From Endozoicomonas sp. GU-1 (GTDB lineage: Bacteria > Pseudomonadota > Gammaproteobacteria > Pseudomonadales > Endozoicomonadaceae): a DNA stretch of 64,000 bases. This document shows positions 53,671-63,446 of the stretch, piece after piece. Numbering within the stretch: the stretch's first letter is position 1; every line of letters starts with the position of its first letter. The stretch lies in NCBI RefSeq assembly GCF_027366395.1, contig NZ_CP114771.1, positions 3,348,001 through 3,412,000 of the forward strand, written 5' to 3'. The notes under the pieces were generated by a model, which was not told where the DNA came from, made no database searches, and was given only the letters and a program-made list of their open reading frames with translations. The translations under genes were made by a program, and so were the position numbers.

Positions 53671-54867
53671 ATGGCTAAACTATCCACCGGCCAGAAGCGC
53701 CGGCAAAAAGAGCTTAAACGACGGAAGAAAAAGCAACTTCAGGTAAAAAAACAGCAGGCATCCACATCCATGACCTTCATGGACTTACCATCCGGCCTGC
53801 CGAAGCTCTCTGAAAGGCTGAGTGAATTTGCCGGCACCTTGTTGGATGGAACCCAGACAGGCCGCAATTATATAGAAAACATCATTACCATGGTCGCCGG
53901 GTGCTGGAACATGGGGGCTGTGACAGAAGCAAGGGCTTTGGAAATGCGTGAAGAATTGTCCGAAGGGTTAAGGCAGTTACAGCCCGAGCTGTTAGAGGTA
54001 ATGGAACCACACTTCGACAGACTGATCACCGCAAGACGCTTCTTCTATGCAGATGACCCTCGCTTCATTGTCAGTCATGATGTGACCTGGACGGGACCCA
54101 ATGATTATTACTTACAAATCGCCAGCATAAACCTGTCCAGAGATGAACGCTATTCAGGCAGTGTGGCAGGGACAGGCTTATCCGCAGAATGGCAAGACAA
54201 GATGAAGGCGTACCTGACTCAATCCTTGACAGAAGAAGAAATCAAACTGAATCAGCTGATTGACCAGGGGTTTGAAGTACTGCGCGACAATAAAACGACA
54301 ACCGACTTTGATAAATCCGAAGCTGCGGCCTGCGAGACTTGGCTGGATGCCTGGGAAATAATCAAAGAACTCTATCAGGACAAGACATCTCTGGACATCA
54401 TTGGCTCCAGGATGGAATTTATCCTGTACTCGTGGAGTTCCGTGATGGATATGCATTTGTTAAATGCCGCGATTGCTGAACCCTCTTTTATAGAAAAGGG
54501 CATTACCTTCTTCCGGGAGTTTCTTGAGCATTTCCCGGAATCAGAGGAGGACACACACAAGGCTTACCGGCGGGCCATGGCTCAGCTGCAATTTCGGGCC
54601 AGGACATATGAAGAGGGCGATGCCACCTTTACCGCCCTGGTGAAAGATTTCCCGGACTCTGCCTGGAGTTATATTGGCTGGGGGGATATTTATAATCCGA
54701 CCTTTTCCCGCGCCCATTACGGTGATGTTCCTGCGGATATTGAACGCGCCAAGCAGCTCTACCAGATTCCTGTCGATCGCAAACTTGAAGACGCTGATCA
54801 TGCCCGGGAACGGCTTGACCAATTGTTAGCGTTTGCGCGTGATGAAACGGCAACACTCGACGCTTAA
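53671..54867 (+). CDS. Uncharacterised protein with TPR-like C-terminus
   Basis: 398 residues from ATG 53671 (MAKLSTGQKRRQKELKRRKK); an upstream ATG at 53650 is possible. The basic N-terminus could bind nucleic acid. The C-terminal third (about 290-380) has repeat-like helices: FFREFLEHFPESEEDTHKAY and GDATFTALVKDFPDSAWSYI, similar to tetratricopeptide repeats. The middle has no recognised motif. No partner gene is apparent. Confidence 0.75.
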   Translation: MAKLSTGQKRRQKELKRRKKKQLQVKKQQASTSMTFMDLPSGLPKLSERLSEFAGTLLDGTQTGRNYIENIITMVAGCWNMGAVTEARALEMREELSEGLRQLQPELLEVMEPHFDRLITARRFFYADDPRFIVSHDVTWTGPNDYYLQIASINLSRDERYSGSVAGTGLSAEWQDKMKAYLTQSLTEEEIKLNQLIDQGFEVLRDNKTTTDFDKSEAAACETWLDAWEIIKELYQDKTSLDIIGSRMEFILYSWSSVMDMHLLNAAIAEPSFIEKGITFFREFLEHFPESEEDTHKAYRRAMAQLQFRARTYEEGDATFTALVKDFPDSAWSYIGWGDIYNPTFSRAHYGDVPADIERAKQLYQIPVDRKLEDADHARERLDQLLAFARDETATLDA

Positions 54868-54952
54868 ACTCCATGACAGCGAACTCTGCCACTATGACAG
54901 AGGCCCGGGCAATACCAGAAGTGCGGTAAGGATGGTGGGAATATTGGCCTGA

Positions 54953-55546
54953 TCACCAGGGTACTTCATAAAAAGCATCCGTCCCCAGCAAAGGAATGTA
55001 TTGGCTGGCCAGTGCGTTCAAATCGCCCGAGCCTTTCAGGGATATCCAGTCCTCAATGCTGCCCAGAAAACAGAAGCGCTGTGCATGAAACTGACGCTTC
55101 GTGTCATCAACCAATTCAAAACGCAGAACCGGCATAAAGCGGCTCTGACGGACCATCTTCTCCATGTAATCTGGCTTCAGGTTCCCGAGCCATCCGGCTT
55201 CCTTCATCTCCCTTGCCGTATCTCCTGCAGAGGACTCAAAAACGGTCACATACTGATGCTGGCAATCCATCCGGTAACGGAAAGACTCTTTCAGGGCTTC
55301 CAGTGCAGAAGCTATGTACTGCTGCTCAGATTCCTTGATTAACCCGGGCATCGCCTTGCGCAGGAAGACCTGGCCATTTTCGGGCCGTTCATAAATTTCA
55401 AACCCCTCAGGAATCGTACTGATTTGCTCTGCCTCAGCCTTCTTTTGACCTGAAAAATAGTAGCGGGGCTTGCCGGTACGGGTGACACCCTGATAAAGGA
55501 AATACGTTTTCCCTGTCCGGTTGGTATATGGCAGCGACACGATCAT
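54953..55546 (-). CDS. Uncharacterised protein, copy 2 (complete)
   Basis: The complete version (197 residues) of the truncated frame at 1-514. It begins MIVSLPYTNRTGKTYFLYQG and includes KPRYYFSGQKKAEAEQIST, SEQQYIASALEALKESF and the end TDAFYEVPW. No family or membrane segment recognised. Presence in two copies with the same neighbour suggests a mobile or selected module. Confidence 0.7.
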   Translation of the reverse strand: MIVSLPYTNRTGKTYFLYQGVTRTGKPRYYFSGQKKAEAEQISTIPEGFEIYERPENGQVFLRKAMPGLIKESEQQYIASALEALKESFRYRMDCQHQYVTVFESSAGDTAREMKEAGWLGNLKPDYMEKMVRQSRFMPVLRFELVDDTKRQFHAQRFCFLGSIEDWISLKGSGDLNALASQYIPLLGTDAFYEVPW

Positions 55547-56245
55547 TTTCTCCTGTCAGTGGGTGATGATTGGTTCCAACGGGTATCCGTAGATATAGCA
55601 TCACCAGCTACCAACCATTTGACCAGGAACTTTAATCGTCCACCAATTCCGTGGATAACCCGGTGAACAACCCGTGGGATAGTCAGGAAAACAGGGGGAA
55701 ATACGGGCCAAAAACAGAGCGGTTATTTTTTAACCAGCAGTGAATAACTGAGCAAAACAAAAACCCCGCATAAAGCGAGGCCGTAGAGAACGAACAGTGT
55801 CGTTGAGGTTTCCTGTGCGTCCTGCCTGGTTGTTCGAGGCTTCCATTGGTTCACATCATTGTGATACCTGAACACCTCTTCCCTGATGCAGTGTTTCACT
55901 CAACTCAAGGCCTAGCCTATTGGTTGAGACTATTATTTTACAGACAGTGACGTATTATTCTATCCGCCTGAATACGGGATATACTGCTGACTCTCCCGTA
56001 GGTAACAATGAACAACCTCGCCAAAAGCAAGGCTGAAAGTGCTGATCCATCAGCCGTAAGCCGTTTTTATTATTATTTGGGTGGTATTTATTCTTAGGCA
56101 GAGAGTGAGTATTTGGTGTTCTTATTACCAGGCCCCGAAACAATTGTTACCGACTTCGGCAATCACTCAATGAATGAGCATAGATTACGTATTTGCCGCA
56201 ATTAAATAATTGATCTACGTCAACAAAACTGAGTTAGCAATAAGA

Positions 56246-57451
56246 ATGAAGCCAATGTTATTTGAACCAAAAACGGTAGAAGCCATAGCAGCATTTACCC
56301 TGTCGGATCATCATCAGGTATTCCTCCGGGATGTTGATGTTTTTCTGGATTACCTGGTAAAAAATCCGGTTCCGGTTTCGAAAAGCAAGAACTTGCCACC
56401 GGTTAAATGGGCTGAGCCACTGAACAGTCTGCTCTCCAGCCCCGAAGTGCTGACCTTGAAACGACCAATGACCACTAATTATGCCCGGCTCATGGGGCTA
56501 TTATTGCTGGGTCGCAGTTCGGGGCTGGCCGTCATTCGGCCAGATAGCAGGGGAAATACAGTACTTCATATCAACGAGGCACTTTACCAGCAGTGGCAAG
56601 GCATGAATGGTACTGAACGATATTTTTCCCTGCTGGAAGCGTGGATTAATCGAGGTTATGCCATCAGTGTCGGGGAGCGAATCAGCTCGATTGATGATCG
56701 CTTTCTGCCCGGGATTATGATGATGTACGGCGAGACCGATCTATGGCAAGGCAAAGCGGCCAGGGATCCGGGCTTCTGGTTACGCAGGGGTAAGTCGTTC
56801 AACCTGACCATTCTCAAAATGGCCGGGATGGCTGAATTTCAGCTTGAGGATAGCAACCGGGAAATCCATTTCCTGAAATTAACGCCCTGGGGGCAGTTGT
56901 TTTTAAACGCCTGTCGGCAAGGGTTTATCGACTCGCTGAAAGAGGATGAATATGAAGACGACTATGAACAAATCAATCTGCTGCCCGCGATAAAAGCAAT
57001 TCGGCCAGATGTTCAAAAAACCCTGGAACTACCGGAGCCGATGATTGCTGCCAGTTATGTCCTGTCCGTTGCTTTGGGGAGTCAGTGCACCCGTACACTG
57101 AAAGTACCCGCTGACCTCCTGCTTGAAGACCTGGCAGAAGCCATTCTTGACGCCTTTGATTTTGATTGTGACCACCTTTATCACTTTCAGTATCTGAGCC
57201 CATTTGGTGCTGACCGGATGATTGGTCATCCAGCGGTGGATTTCTGCGATGCCTGTGTGACTGAAACCCGGCTGCGTCAACTTGAGCCGGTTCCCGGAAT
57301 GAAGATCACCTTTTTCTTTGATTATGGTGATAACTGGGAGTTTGACATCGTGGTCATGCACGGCAGTGAAGAGAGTACGTCTGATATCCAGGTGATCGAA
57401 CGTAAAGGTGAAGCGCCGGAGCAGTATCCGGAATATGAGGATTTTTATTGA
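56246..57451 (+). CDS. pRiA4b ORF-3-like protein, complete copy
   Basis: 401 residues from ATG 56246; a TTG at 56210 is a less likely start. The N-terminal 270 residues contain a winged-helix-like region (LRRGKSFNLTILKMAGMAEF). The C-terminal domain has DFDCDHLYHFQYLSPFGADR, a Cys-containing FCDACVTETRLRQ and FDYGDNWEFDIVVMHGS, the hallmark of the plasmid pRiA4b ORF-3 family. Function of the family is unknown. Such genes are common in plasmids and mobile DNA. Confidence 0.85.
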   Translation: MKPMLFEPKTVEAIAAFTLSDHHQVFLRDVDVFLDYLVKNPVPVSKSKNLPPVKWAEPLNSLLSSPEVLTLKRPMTTNYARLMGLLLLGRSSGLAVIRPDSRGNTVLHINEALYQQWQGMNGTERYFSLLEAWINRGYAISVGERISSIDDRFLPGIMMMYGETDLWQGKAARDPGFWLRRGKSFNLTILKMAGMAEFQLEDSNREIHFLKLTPWGQLFLNACRQGFIDSLKEDEYEDDYEQINLLPAIKAIRPDVQKTLELPEPMIAASYVLSVALGSQCTRTLKVPADLLLEDLAEAILDAFDFDCDHLYHFQYLSPFGADRMIGHPAVDFCDACVTETRLRQLEPVPGMKITFFFDYGDNWEFDIVVMHGSEESTSDIQVIERKGEAPEQYPEYEDFY

Positions 57452-57514
57452 TCAATATTTAACCAGCTGCTCGTACCCCGCCTGTCTGAAAGGTTGCCTT
57501 TATTCCCTAACGGT

Positions 57515-57645
57515 TTATCCACAATCTTTTCCACACAAATTCCGGATAACTGAAACTGGGGATAATAATTCTACAGGCAGGTACTGCAAGGGTTATAACG
57601 AACTACTGACAGTATAAACACAACCTGCCAACAACTTACCCACAG
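57515..57645 (+). promoter_or_regulatory. DnaA-box-like motifs in repeat copy 2
   Basis: TTATCCACA at 57515-57523 is perfect; TTACCCACA at 57637-57645 has one change from the box in copy 1. Confidence 0.4.
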
Positions 57646-57751
57646 ACTTATTCTGGAAAAAGTGGGGATGCGTCTTTATTCCTGGGCTCATTCAAAGAGG
57701 AACCCCGACTCTTAAACATCCGTTGAAATCATTTTGCCAAGGTATGACCCA

Positions 57752-58081
57752 ATGCCCGATATCCAGTGGACAGCACCAGGTGCCACCTTGAGCCACAAAA
57801 ACGCAGCGAAGGAATTCGGCCTGACTGAGGAGGCGATTATCCGGGCGATTAAAGAAGGGACGATTCACTACCAGATCGCTTATGCCCACGTTAATCCTTA
57901 TTACCGTGTAGTCAGGGAGGAAGTAGAGTCACTGGTGCTGAAGCTTTAAGGACCGGACTACGTCAGGCAGCAGCAGTTGAAGAAAAGACAGGATGATATT
58001 GACCGGGAGATTCGCAAGCTGAAACGACGCATCAACTCTCTGGAAAAAGAGCGGTTGTCTTTAAACGGTTCCGGCCAGTAA
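57752..58081 (+). pseudogene. Small HTH-like protein with in-frame stop
   Basis: From ATG 57752 the frame reads MPDIQWTAPGATLSHKNAAK and EFGLTEEAIIRAIKEGTIHY, a helix-turn-helix-like segment, to a TAA at 57947-57949. The same frame continues as GPDYVRQQQLKKRQDDIDRE and a coiled coil ending SLNGSGQ at 58081. One base change in the stop restores a 109-residue protein. Phage-type accessory gene. Confidence 0.6.
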
Positions 58082-58094
58082 CACGGTGATTCAC

Positions 58095-58398
58095 ATGCCT
58101 AAAGTAAAAAAAAAAGCTGACTGCTGAACAGAAAAGAATCCGTAAAGCCGCCAGGGCGGAACGCCGGAAGAAATACCAGTGGATTTTTATCAACGGCAAG
58201 CGGGTACGGATTAAAAGAGAGGATACCCTTGAAGCATTTGCGGAACGGGAAGCCATGCTTCGCAGCGCTGATCCCATCTGGCTGCATCAGAATGAACTGT
58301 GGGAGTATATACAGACGGATAATGATGGCCTGGATATTGAGCCATCAGAGAGTGATCTGGCAATCTGGGAGTGGGATGGTGAGAAGGTGCCTTTTTGA
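58095..58398 (+). pseudogene. Basic small protein frameshifted at ten A's
   Basis: ATG CCT AAA GT is followed by ten A's (58106-58115). With ten, the frame ends after MPKVKKKADC; with nine it reads LTAEQKRIRKAARAERRKKY, FAEREAMLRSADPIWLHQNE, IEPSESDLAIWEWDGEKVPF and stops at 58398. The restored protein is 100 residues, basic at the N-terminus and acidic at the end. Family unknown. Confidence 0.65.
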
Positions 58399-58426
58399 AG
58401 GGGTGTCGCTTGTCACTGTTGCCCTG

Positions 58427-60272
58427 TCAGTCATGTGCAGCATGAGAGGCCCAGTTAAACTTATAGTTCAGCGGAGGGAGTTCATAACTTTTCAGGGCTA
58501 CATTGGCAGCGGTCATCAGCATGCTCATACCGCTGGCAGTTTTGTTCAGGTTCTGGGTCTGTTCGCCATGGGTGTAACTGGGGAGCGATGTTTCTTCATC
58601 CGCAAATCTTCGGAACATTTCAAAGATGCCGGACAGGTCCTTCTGGTTACTTTGAATATTGATGGCCTGAATCATCGGCCCTTCACCAGCCTCGCCATCA
58701 TAAAACCAGAGCCGATAGGGATAGATCTTCTTGGCATCTTCCAGGCTCATGCCTTCCGGTAATTTACTCACATCCATCTGGAACATGGGGCCAGCGGTCA
58801 GGGCTGCATTATCCAGCAGGGCTCTGCCGGTGGAGTTCATTACATCCTGACTGTCGTTCATCATGTAGGGGATGCCGATACCCCAGAACCGATGCAGTAC
58901 ACTTTCGTAGGGAACAAACTTGTAGGGAATCGCTTCCGGCTTCAGCGGATTGAGCCTGGCCATAATCATCCGGCCATCGCAGATCCAGATATTGGCCTGA
59001 TACTCTGCCTGTTCATCAATATCGGTAACGCCATACTCCATCAGCTGATGACTATCTACCGGTCCCCAGTACTCCAGCACATCAAAACGCTGGGGCGTAA
59101 CGTACTGCTCATCATTGTTGTTAATGTTTCGCAGCTCCCGCTCGTAATCTTCAGGAACATGATTACCCTGGGGAGACTCCATCAGAATGGCGTGAATGGT
59201 ATCAGTCTCAAAACCAGGACTGCCTGCTAACTCACGAAACTCATGTTTGGTCAGCACATGACGGCGAAACAGATCATTAGGTTTCCCCGGATCATGGGAA
59301 TAGGGATCGGGAAATAGATCAAAGACACTGGCCCATTCAATATCCGGCTCGATGGCTATGTTGTGCTTAAGGGTTGAAAGCGATTTATTGGGATAATCGT
59401 ATGAATTAAATAGCTTACTGGAGTGCAAGAAGGGCATGAAAATGAGCATTTTAGACTCTTAACAGCCTAATAGTGTTGTTTTTAATGACCAGAACCAACA
59501 GCTAATTGGTACCATATTATCTTCAACCTTTAAGCACAACATAGCCCGGCTCGATGCTCTGATGCTCGTTGAGTTTCCATTCATCACCTTCACTTTCCCA
59601 CTTCTCATGGTTCCGGGTATTTAGAGTGGCTACCTTGATGCAGCCGGTGCCCAAGGTTACCTGTTCACGAACCATTTTTTTGATTTCGGTGAGTGCATTG
59701 GCATTGATCAGGTAGTCCTTAATTAACCGCTTCATCTTCATGGCAGCGGTATTGGCCTTTTCCAACGCTTCCGCCAGCAGCTCCCGCTCCATTTCATCGT
59801 TACGTTCCTGAATGAGTTGGTTTCGGGTTCGGGGATCAAGTCGATAGGGCAACAGCTCCTGAATGGCCATCATCCGGATCTGCTGCTTAATGGAGGCTGG
59901 AATATCAGACAATGGACTGGGAACAATATCCCAAAAGGAATCCACATTCTGAAACAGCAGATCAATAAGTCTTGAATAGGCAGCATTGACTTTGGTGGCA
60001 GTGATCTTGATAAACACCCGGCTCAAGGCCTGCTGCTGCTCCATCACCTTTTCTTGCTCGGGACCGTATTCACCCTTTACCGCCCGCAACGCATCCAGCC
60101 ACTCATCTTCCACTTCCCGCCGGGCCTCCCGGTAACCCTGCCAGCGGCTATAGAGATCCGAGGCAAAAGCATCACGCACCGCTTGTTCACGACACTCCTT
60201 GTCCAGAGAAGAGTCCAGCTCCGCCTGAGTCACCTCATCCGGGGTGGCCACCATCACCAATCCGTGTTCCAT
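58427..60272 (-). pseudogene. Phage portal (head-tail connector) protein, split by a MITE
   Basis: The N-terminal part starts at ATG 60272 (TAATG overlap with the small gene before it), and contains KITATKVNAAYSRLIDLLFQ and VREQVTLGTGCIKVATLNTR. It stops three codons into the MITE. The C-terminal part continues with DIEWASVFDLFPDPYS and WGIGIPYMMNDSQDVMNSTG. Removing the MITE and one duplication copy joins HQSIEP to DIEWAS exactly. Portal proteins form the dodecameric DNA gate of the phage head. The far C-terminus (NWASHAAHD) also looks truncated, so the gene is dead. Confidence 0.82.
59354..59546. mobile_element. 193-bp MITE related to the IS1595 element
   Basis: Inverted ends ggctatgttgtgcttaaggg and (complement) ggctatgttgtgcttaaagg match the terminal repeats of the IS1595 element at 3334-4370. 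The flanks cggctcgat at 59345-59353 and 59547-59555 are a perfect 9-bp duplication, the same length as for the full element. The interior has no coding capacity. It disrupts the portal gene and was probably moved by an IS1595 transposase. Confidence 0.9.
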
Positions 60273-60382
60273 TACCTGACCTTCTTGCCTCTGCGTCGCA
60301 GCCACTCAAAACGGTGTCCGGCCATAATGGCTGGCCAGTACCCCACCACCAGCTGAGTAAAGAGAATAATTGTCCGCTCCAT
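60272..60382 (-). CDS. Small protein between portal and terminase genes
   Basis: 36 residues, MERTIILFTQLVVGYWPAIM followed by a basic tail (FEWLRRRGKKVR). One hydrophobic segment. It shares TAATG overlaps with terL before it and the portal gene after it, which strongly supports real translation. Confidence 0.6.
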   Translation of the reverse strand: MERTIILFTQLVVGYWPAIMAGHRFEWLRRRGKKVR

Positions 60383-61986
60383 TAGTAAGCAGATTTCCCT
60401 AGAGCCCGATACTTCAGCTCATTGATATTGATCTTGCGCCGTGGCAGCTTCAGCACCATTTGCTGGGCGATCGCATAACTGATCACTCGATCATCGAAGC
60501 AACCTTCCTGGGCATTAGTGGCTCCGTTGTCTTCAATGACGTAGGTCTGGCACTCCTTTACCGTCTCTACGTTGCAAATCCCCGCATCACCATCCCTGAG
60601 CAATGCAGCCAGGTGATCAATCATTAATGGTTTTGATTTGGTCGTGGTCAGCCAGCCGATCCGCTTGGTGCGTTTCTGGGTGCGCTGGTCCACCGTGGTT
60701 TCCATATAGAGATTGGGATACTTCAGGTCTTTCAGTTTGGTGATGGTGGTCAGGCCGTGGTTGTTTCTTTCCACACCGATCAAAGCATTGTTGTAATAAC
60801 GACCCAAGTGATTAAGCATCTTACCCAGATCATCCGGAGCCACATGGCCAGACCAGTGGGCAACCTGATAACCGGAACGATCCAATACGTCGATGGATGA
60901 ATAATCACCGTGCTTGTGTTTGTCATTGATCGGTGCCAACCCTTCCGCCACATCGCAACCGATGACATACTGCTGACTCCCCTCCACTGGGTACCAGATG
61001 TTCAGTAATCCCGGTTTCTTCCGGTTTAAGCCATTAGGTGTCAGCTCACACTGCCATTTGGGCGAGTAGCACTCCTGCCTGGCAGCTTCGGTATGTTTAG
61101 GATCAAAAACAGGCCGTCCGGAAAACAGAAACGCCTCTTGAATATTGCAGGGATATTCCTGTTTGAATTTATCTTCTGATTTCAGCTCATAGATTTTCTG
61201 GCGTCGCCACTGCAGCTGCCCATCATCCAGATCGTAAGTCTGTTTCAGGTATCGTTCGTCGGCATCTGTCGTGAAATCCTGGGGGACTTCGGCACGGTAT
61301 TCGTTCTGCCAGAACCAAGGTATAAACACCAGTTCAAAATCACCGCGCCCAGCATCAGCGTCCATAACATAATCATAAAACACACCACCAACGCCGTTAG
61401 CAGTGCTCTCCAGAATGACCTCAGTATTTTTTTCATTAGGTACTGCCTGTAATACACCCGCCAGGTGTTCATCCGCATTGGGCCAGAAGGCTACTTCCGA
61501 TCCATGAAACAGCTGCGCTGTGGATGATCGACCTGCTCCCTTATTGCCAGCGGTTCCCACCCGATACCCGGAATCGTGGTAAAACTCCAACAGCTTGGAG
61601 CTTTTATTCTTGAGTTCCCTCTGGGTAAACGGTGGCTGATTGTCGTGGTACCGCTGCACCATATCAAACAGGTTGGCGGTGGCATCGGCTTCATGGGTCA
61701 GGATGTAGGCCCGTAACCCCTTGCGATTGCTCACCAGCCAGTAAAGACCTTCAGTATAGGTGGAGCAGCCCTGTTGTCGTCCTTTCAGTACAACAATTCT
61801 CACCTTGCCCGTGCGCTGGCGTTGACCCTCGATGCGACTATCCAGGTAGAGCTGAGCCTTGTTCAGTTGAAAGGGAATTACCTTGGCATTCTTGGTGCGG
61901 ATCTTCAGGCACTTGCTGGCGTAAAACTGAAACTCAGTCAACAGCCGTTCCCGGGCTGGCTTTACCCGTCTTTTTCTTCCAGCCAT
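60382..61986 (-). CDS. terL: Phage terminase large subunit
   Basis: 534 residues. The ATPase domain has a Walker A-like VVLKGRQQGCST (about 64-75) and the hydrophobic-acidic TEVILES. The nuclease domain shows VIGCDVAEG (Asp) and ALIGVERNNHGLTT with a later FDDRVISYAIAQQM, the RNase H-like catalytic set. TerL packages DNA into the prohead and cuts it. The start overlaps the end of terS by 25 bases. Intact despite the broken portal. Confidence 0.92.
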   Translation of the reverse strand: MAGRKRRVKPARERLLTEFQFYASKCLKIRTKNAKVIPFQLNKAQLYLDSRIEGQRQRTGKVRIVVLKGRQQGCSTYTEGLYWLVSNRKGLRAYILTHEADATANLFDMVQRYHDNQPPFTQRELKNKSSKLLEFYHDSGYRVGTAGNKGAGRSSTAQLFHGSEVAFWPNADEHLAGVLQAVPNEKNTEVILESTANGVGGVFYDYVMDADAGRGDFELVFIPWFWQNEYRAEVPQDFTTDADERYLKQTYDLDDGQLQWRRQKIYELKSEDKFKQEYPCNIQEAFLFSGRPVFDPKHTEAARQECYSPKWQCELTPNGLNRKKPGLLNIWYPVEGSQQYVIGCDVAEGLAPINDKHKHGDYSSIDVLDRSGYQVAHWSGHVAPDDLGKMLNHLGRYYNNALIGVERNNHGLTTITKLKDLKYPNLYMETTVDQRTQKRTKRIGWLTTTKSKPLMIDHLAALLRDGDAGICNVETVKECQTYVIEDNGATNAQEGCFDDRVISYAIAQQMVLKLPRRKININELKYRALGKSAY

Positions 61987-62321
61987 TCGTCCAGCGTCGG
62001 TATCTTTTCCGCTACCACAGTCTGCTCATGGCGATCCCGCCAGTGGTAACGGTTTTTCATATACATAATCAACATGGCTGGCGAAACATCCTTGTTAAGC
62101 CCCAATGCTCCCTGCATGTATTTTTCTTCCCAAAATACTTCAGCCAGAACATCTGCCTGAGCCACGGCCTCAGCAAATTCCTCATACTTGTCCATATATG
62201 ACAGAAACGTGTTATAGCTGATCCCCATTTCCGTAGCGGTAGCCTTTCGGCTTAAACCGGTGCTCATTAGCTCTTTCACTTGCTCACACATTTCCGGTTT
62301 GTATTTGCTGTGGTTGGCCAT
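61962..62321 (-). CDS. Phage terminase small subunit
   Basis: 119 residues from ATG 62321 (MANHSKYKPEMCEQVKELMS); the longer open frame to 62384 overlaps the preceding gene. A helix-turn-helix (TGLSRKATATEMGISYNTFL) and a C-terminal oligomerisation-like region fit TerS, which recognises packaging sites. Directly precedes terL. Confidence 0.85.
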   Translation of the reverse strand: MANHSKYKPEMCEQVKELMSTGLSRKATATEMGISYNTFLSYMDKYEEFAEAVAQADVLAEVFWEEKYMQGALGLNKDVSPAMLIMYMKNRYHWRDRHEQTVVAEKIPTLDEWLEEKDG

Positions 62322-62323
62322 GG

Positions 62324-62572
62324 TTAGAATAACTGTTTGATAGCAAAGGCTATGATGCCTGCGGTAGTGGTGGCAGCGATCCATTGAATCACACTGCTGA
62401 TGGTCGAGTTTTTGAGTACGGCTTTCTCAATGGTGTCCAGCCGTTCTTCACTGCGCTTTTCCCGCAACGCCAGGTTCACCATCCGCTCATCGTGTTTGGC
62501 CAGGGTCTGCAGGATCTGGGTAATACCGTCCAGTTTTTGCTCAATGCGATTGAAGCGGTCTTCATCACCCAT
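62324..62572 (-). CDS. Phage small membrane protein with coiled coil
   Basis: 82 residues: a charged coiled coil (DRFNRIEQKLDGITQILQTL...RSEERLDTIEKAVLK) and a C-terminal membrane helix (VIQWIAATTTAGIIAFAIKQ). This layout is common for phage lysis accessory proteins located beside holins. It sits between the holin and terS. Confidence 0.75.
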   Translation of the reverse strand: MGDEDRFNRIEQKLDGITQILQTLAKHDERMVNLALREKRSEERLDTIEKAVLKNSTISSVIQWIAATTTAGIIAFAIKQLF

Positions 62573-62574
62573 GA

Positions 62575-62984
62575 CTATCTCCTTGCAACACCCTTGAGTT
62601 TCTCAATGGTTCGGGCACCACCCAATCCCAGCAGGCAGAGCAACAAAGTAATCACCGTGCTGGTGTCTGTTGTGGGTAACTGTTGAACCACTTCAGACTT
62701 ATCACAAGCATCAGTCCGATGATCACCACATCACGAACAATCCAGGTCCAGGCAAGAATAAACACACAGAGCCAACCAAGAGCGGGTCGCCAACCGGAGA
62801 CAAAGACGGAGGGATGTTTGGCTTCTTCGATATTGGCCAATGCCTGGAGAATATGAGGCTGTTGCAACTGGTGATTTAAAGACAGTTCAGCTTTGGCTCG
62901 CTCTTCATCAGACGTGAACAAGCCATCAAGCCCACCCATCAGCGCTTTGGCAATTCCAGCCATTGGGTTCAGGTTAATCATCAT
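62575..62984 (-). pseudogene. Holin of 3-TM type, frameshifted
   Basis: The first frame has the family core FVSGWRPALGWLCVFILAWT and IVRDVVIIGLMLVI, then leaves the family pattern after SLKWFN and ends at 62652. The next frame supplies the expected end: EVVQQLPTTDTSTVITLLLC and LGLGGARTIEKLKGVARR, stop at 62575-62577. Restoring one base near 62690-62700 joins them. Holins permeabilise the inner membrane for lysis. Confidence 0.8.
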
Positions 62985-63372
62985 CCACCAGCTCGAAGTG
63001 CGGGTAATCCTTAAACCGGTGATCTTTCAACTTACCATCTCGATCCCAGTCACCACCCCAGCGCAGCTTGATGCCCATACCCTCAGCAACCCCCAACACA
63101 TACCCGGCAAAGTGCGCGGATCGCTGATAATCAAACCAGTCCAAGGGATAAGCCATTACATCCACCGCCTTGCTGGGCAGCTGATTGTGGTTACTGTCTG
63201 GCCATTGCAACTGCGACTGACCATTTTCAAACGCCAGCATCTGGGCAGCTTTGCCCCGATGACCACAAATAATCGTGCAATCGTAATGCTCAATCACTTT
63301 TTTGAAGACACGCTGAAGCCGCTCATCACAAGTCGACAAATGTCGCCTGGACGAAGCGGAAAAGTGAAACAT
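62974..63372 (-). CDS. Endolysin, M15-type peptidase
   Basis: 132 residues with HRGKAAQ, the zinc site of M15 peptidases in SNHNQLPSKAVDVMAYP (His and Asp) and the C-terminal LRWGGDWDRDG...YPHFEL (His). This group includes phage L-alanyl-D-glutamate peptidases that cut the peptidoglycan stem peptide. It overlaps the holin start by 11 bases. Intact. Confidence 0.9.
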   Translation of the reverse strand: MFHFSASSRRHLSTCDERLQRVFKKVIEHYDCTIICGHRGKAAQMLAFENGQSQLQWPDSNHNQLPSKAVDVMAYPLDWFDYQRSAHFAGYVLGVAEGMGIKLRWGGDWDRDGKLKDHRFKDYPHFELVDDD

Positions 63373-63411
63373 GAAGCCCCTTTTTTATAGTGGTTCAGTT
63401 TGGAGGGATAA

Positions 63412-63446
63412 AAAAAGAAAACCCGGCAATGAGGGCCGGGTTTCTT
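63412..63446 (-). terminator. Terminator between parE and the endolysin gene
   Basis: aaacccggc pairs with gccgggttt around the centre, with T-rich ends on both strands. It lies after the parE stop on the minus strand and before the phage lysis genes. Confidence 0.75.

Larger units (their letters stand above)
55018..57665. repeat. Long direct repeat, copy 2 (full form)
   Basis: It matches 1-1776 in the same orientation and contains the 0.87 kb missing from copy 1. The non-coding part 55547-56245 is conserved but has no supported gene. Recombination between copies would delete or duplicate about 55 kb. Confidence 0.85.

Noticed and set aside
58427-63372. Complete inducible prophage
   Set aside because: The portal gene is split and truncated, the holin is frameshifted, and tail, capsid and replication genes are absent from the window.
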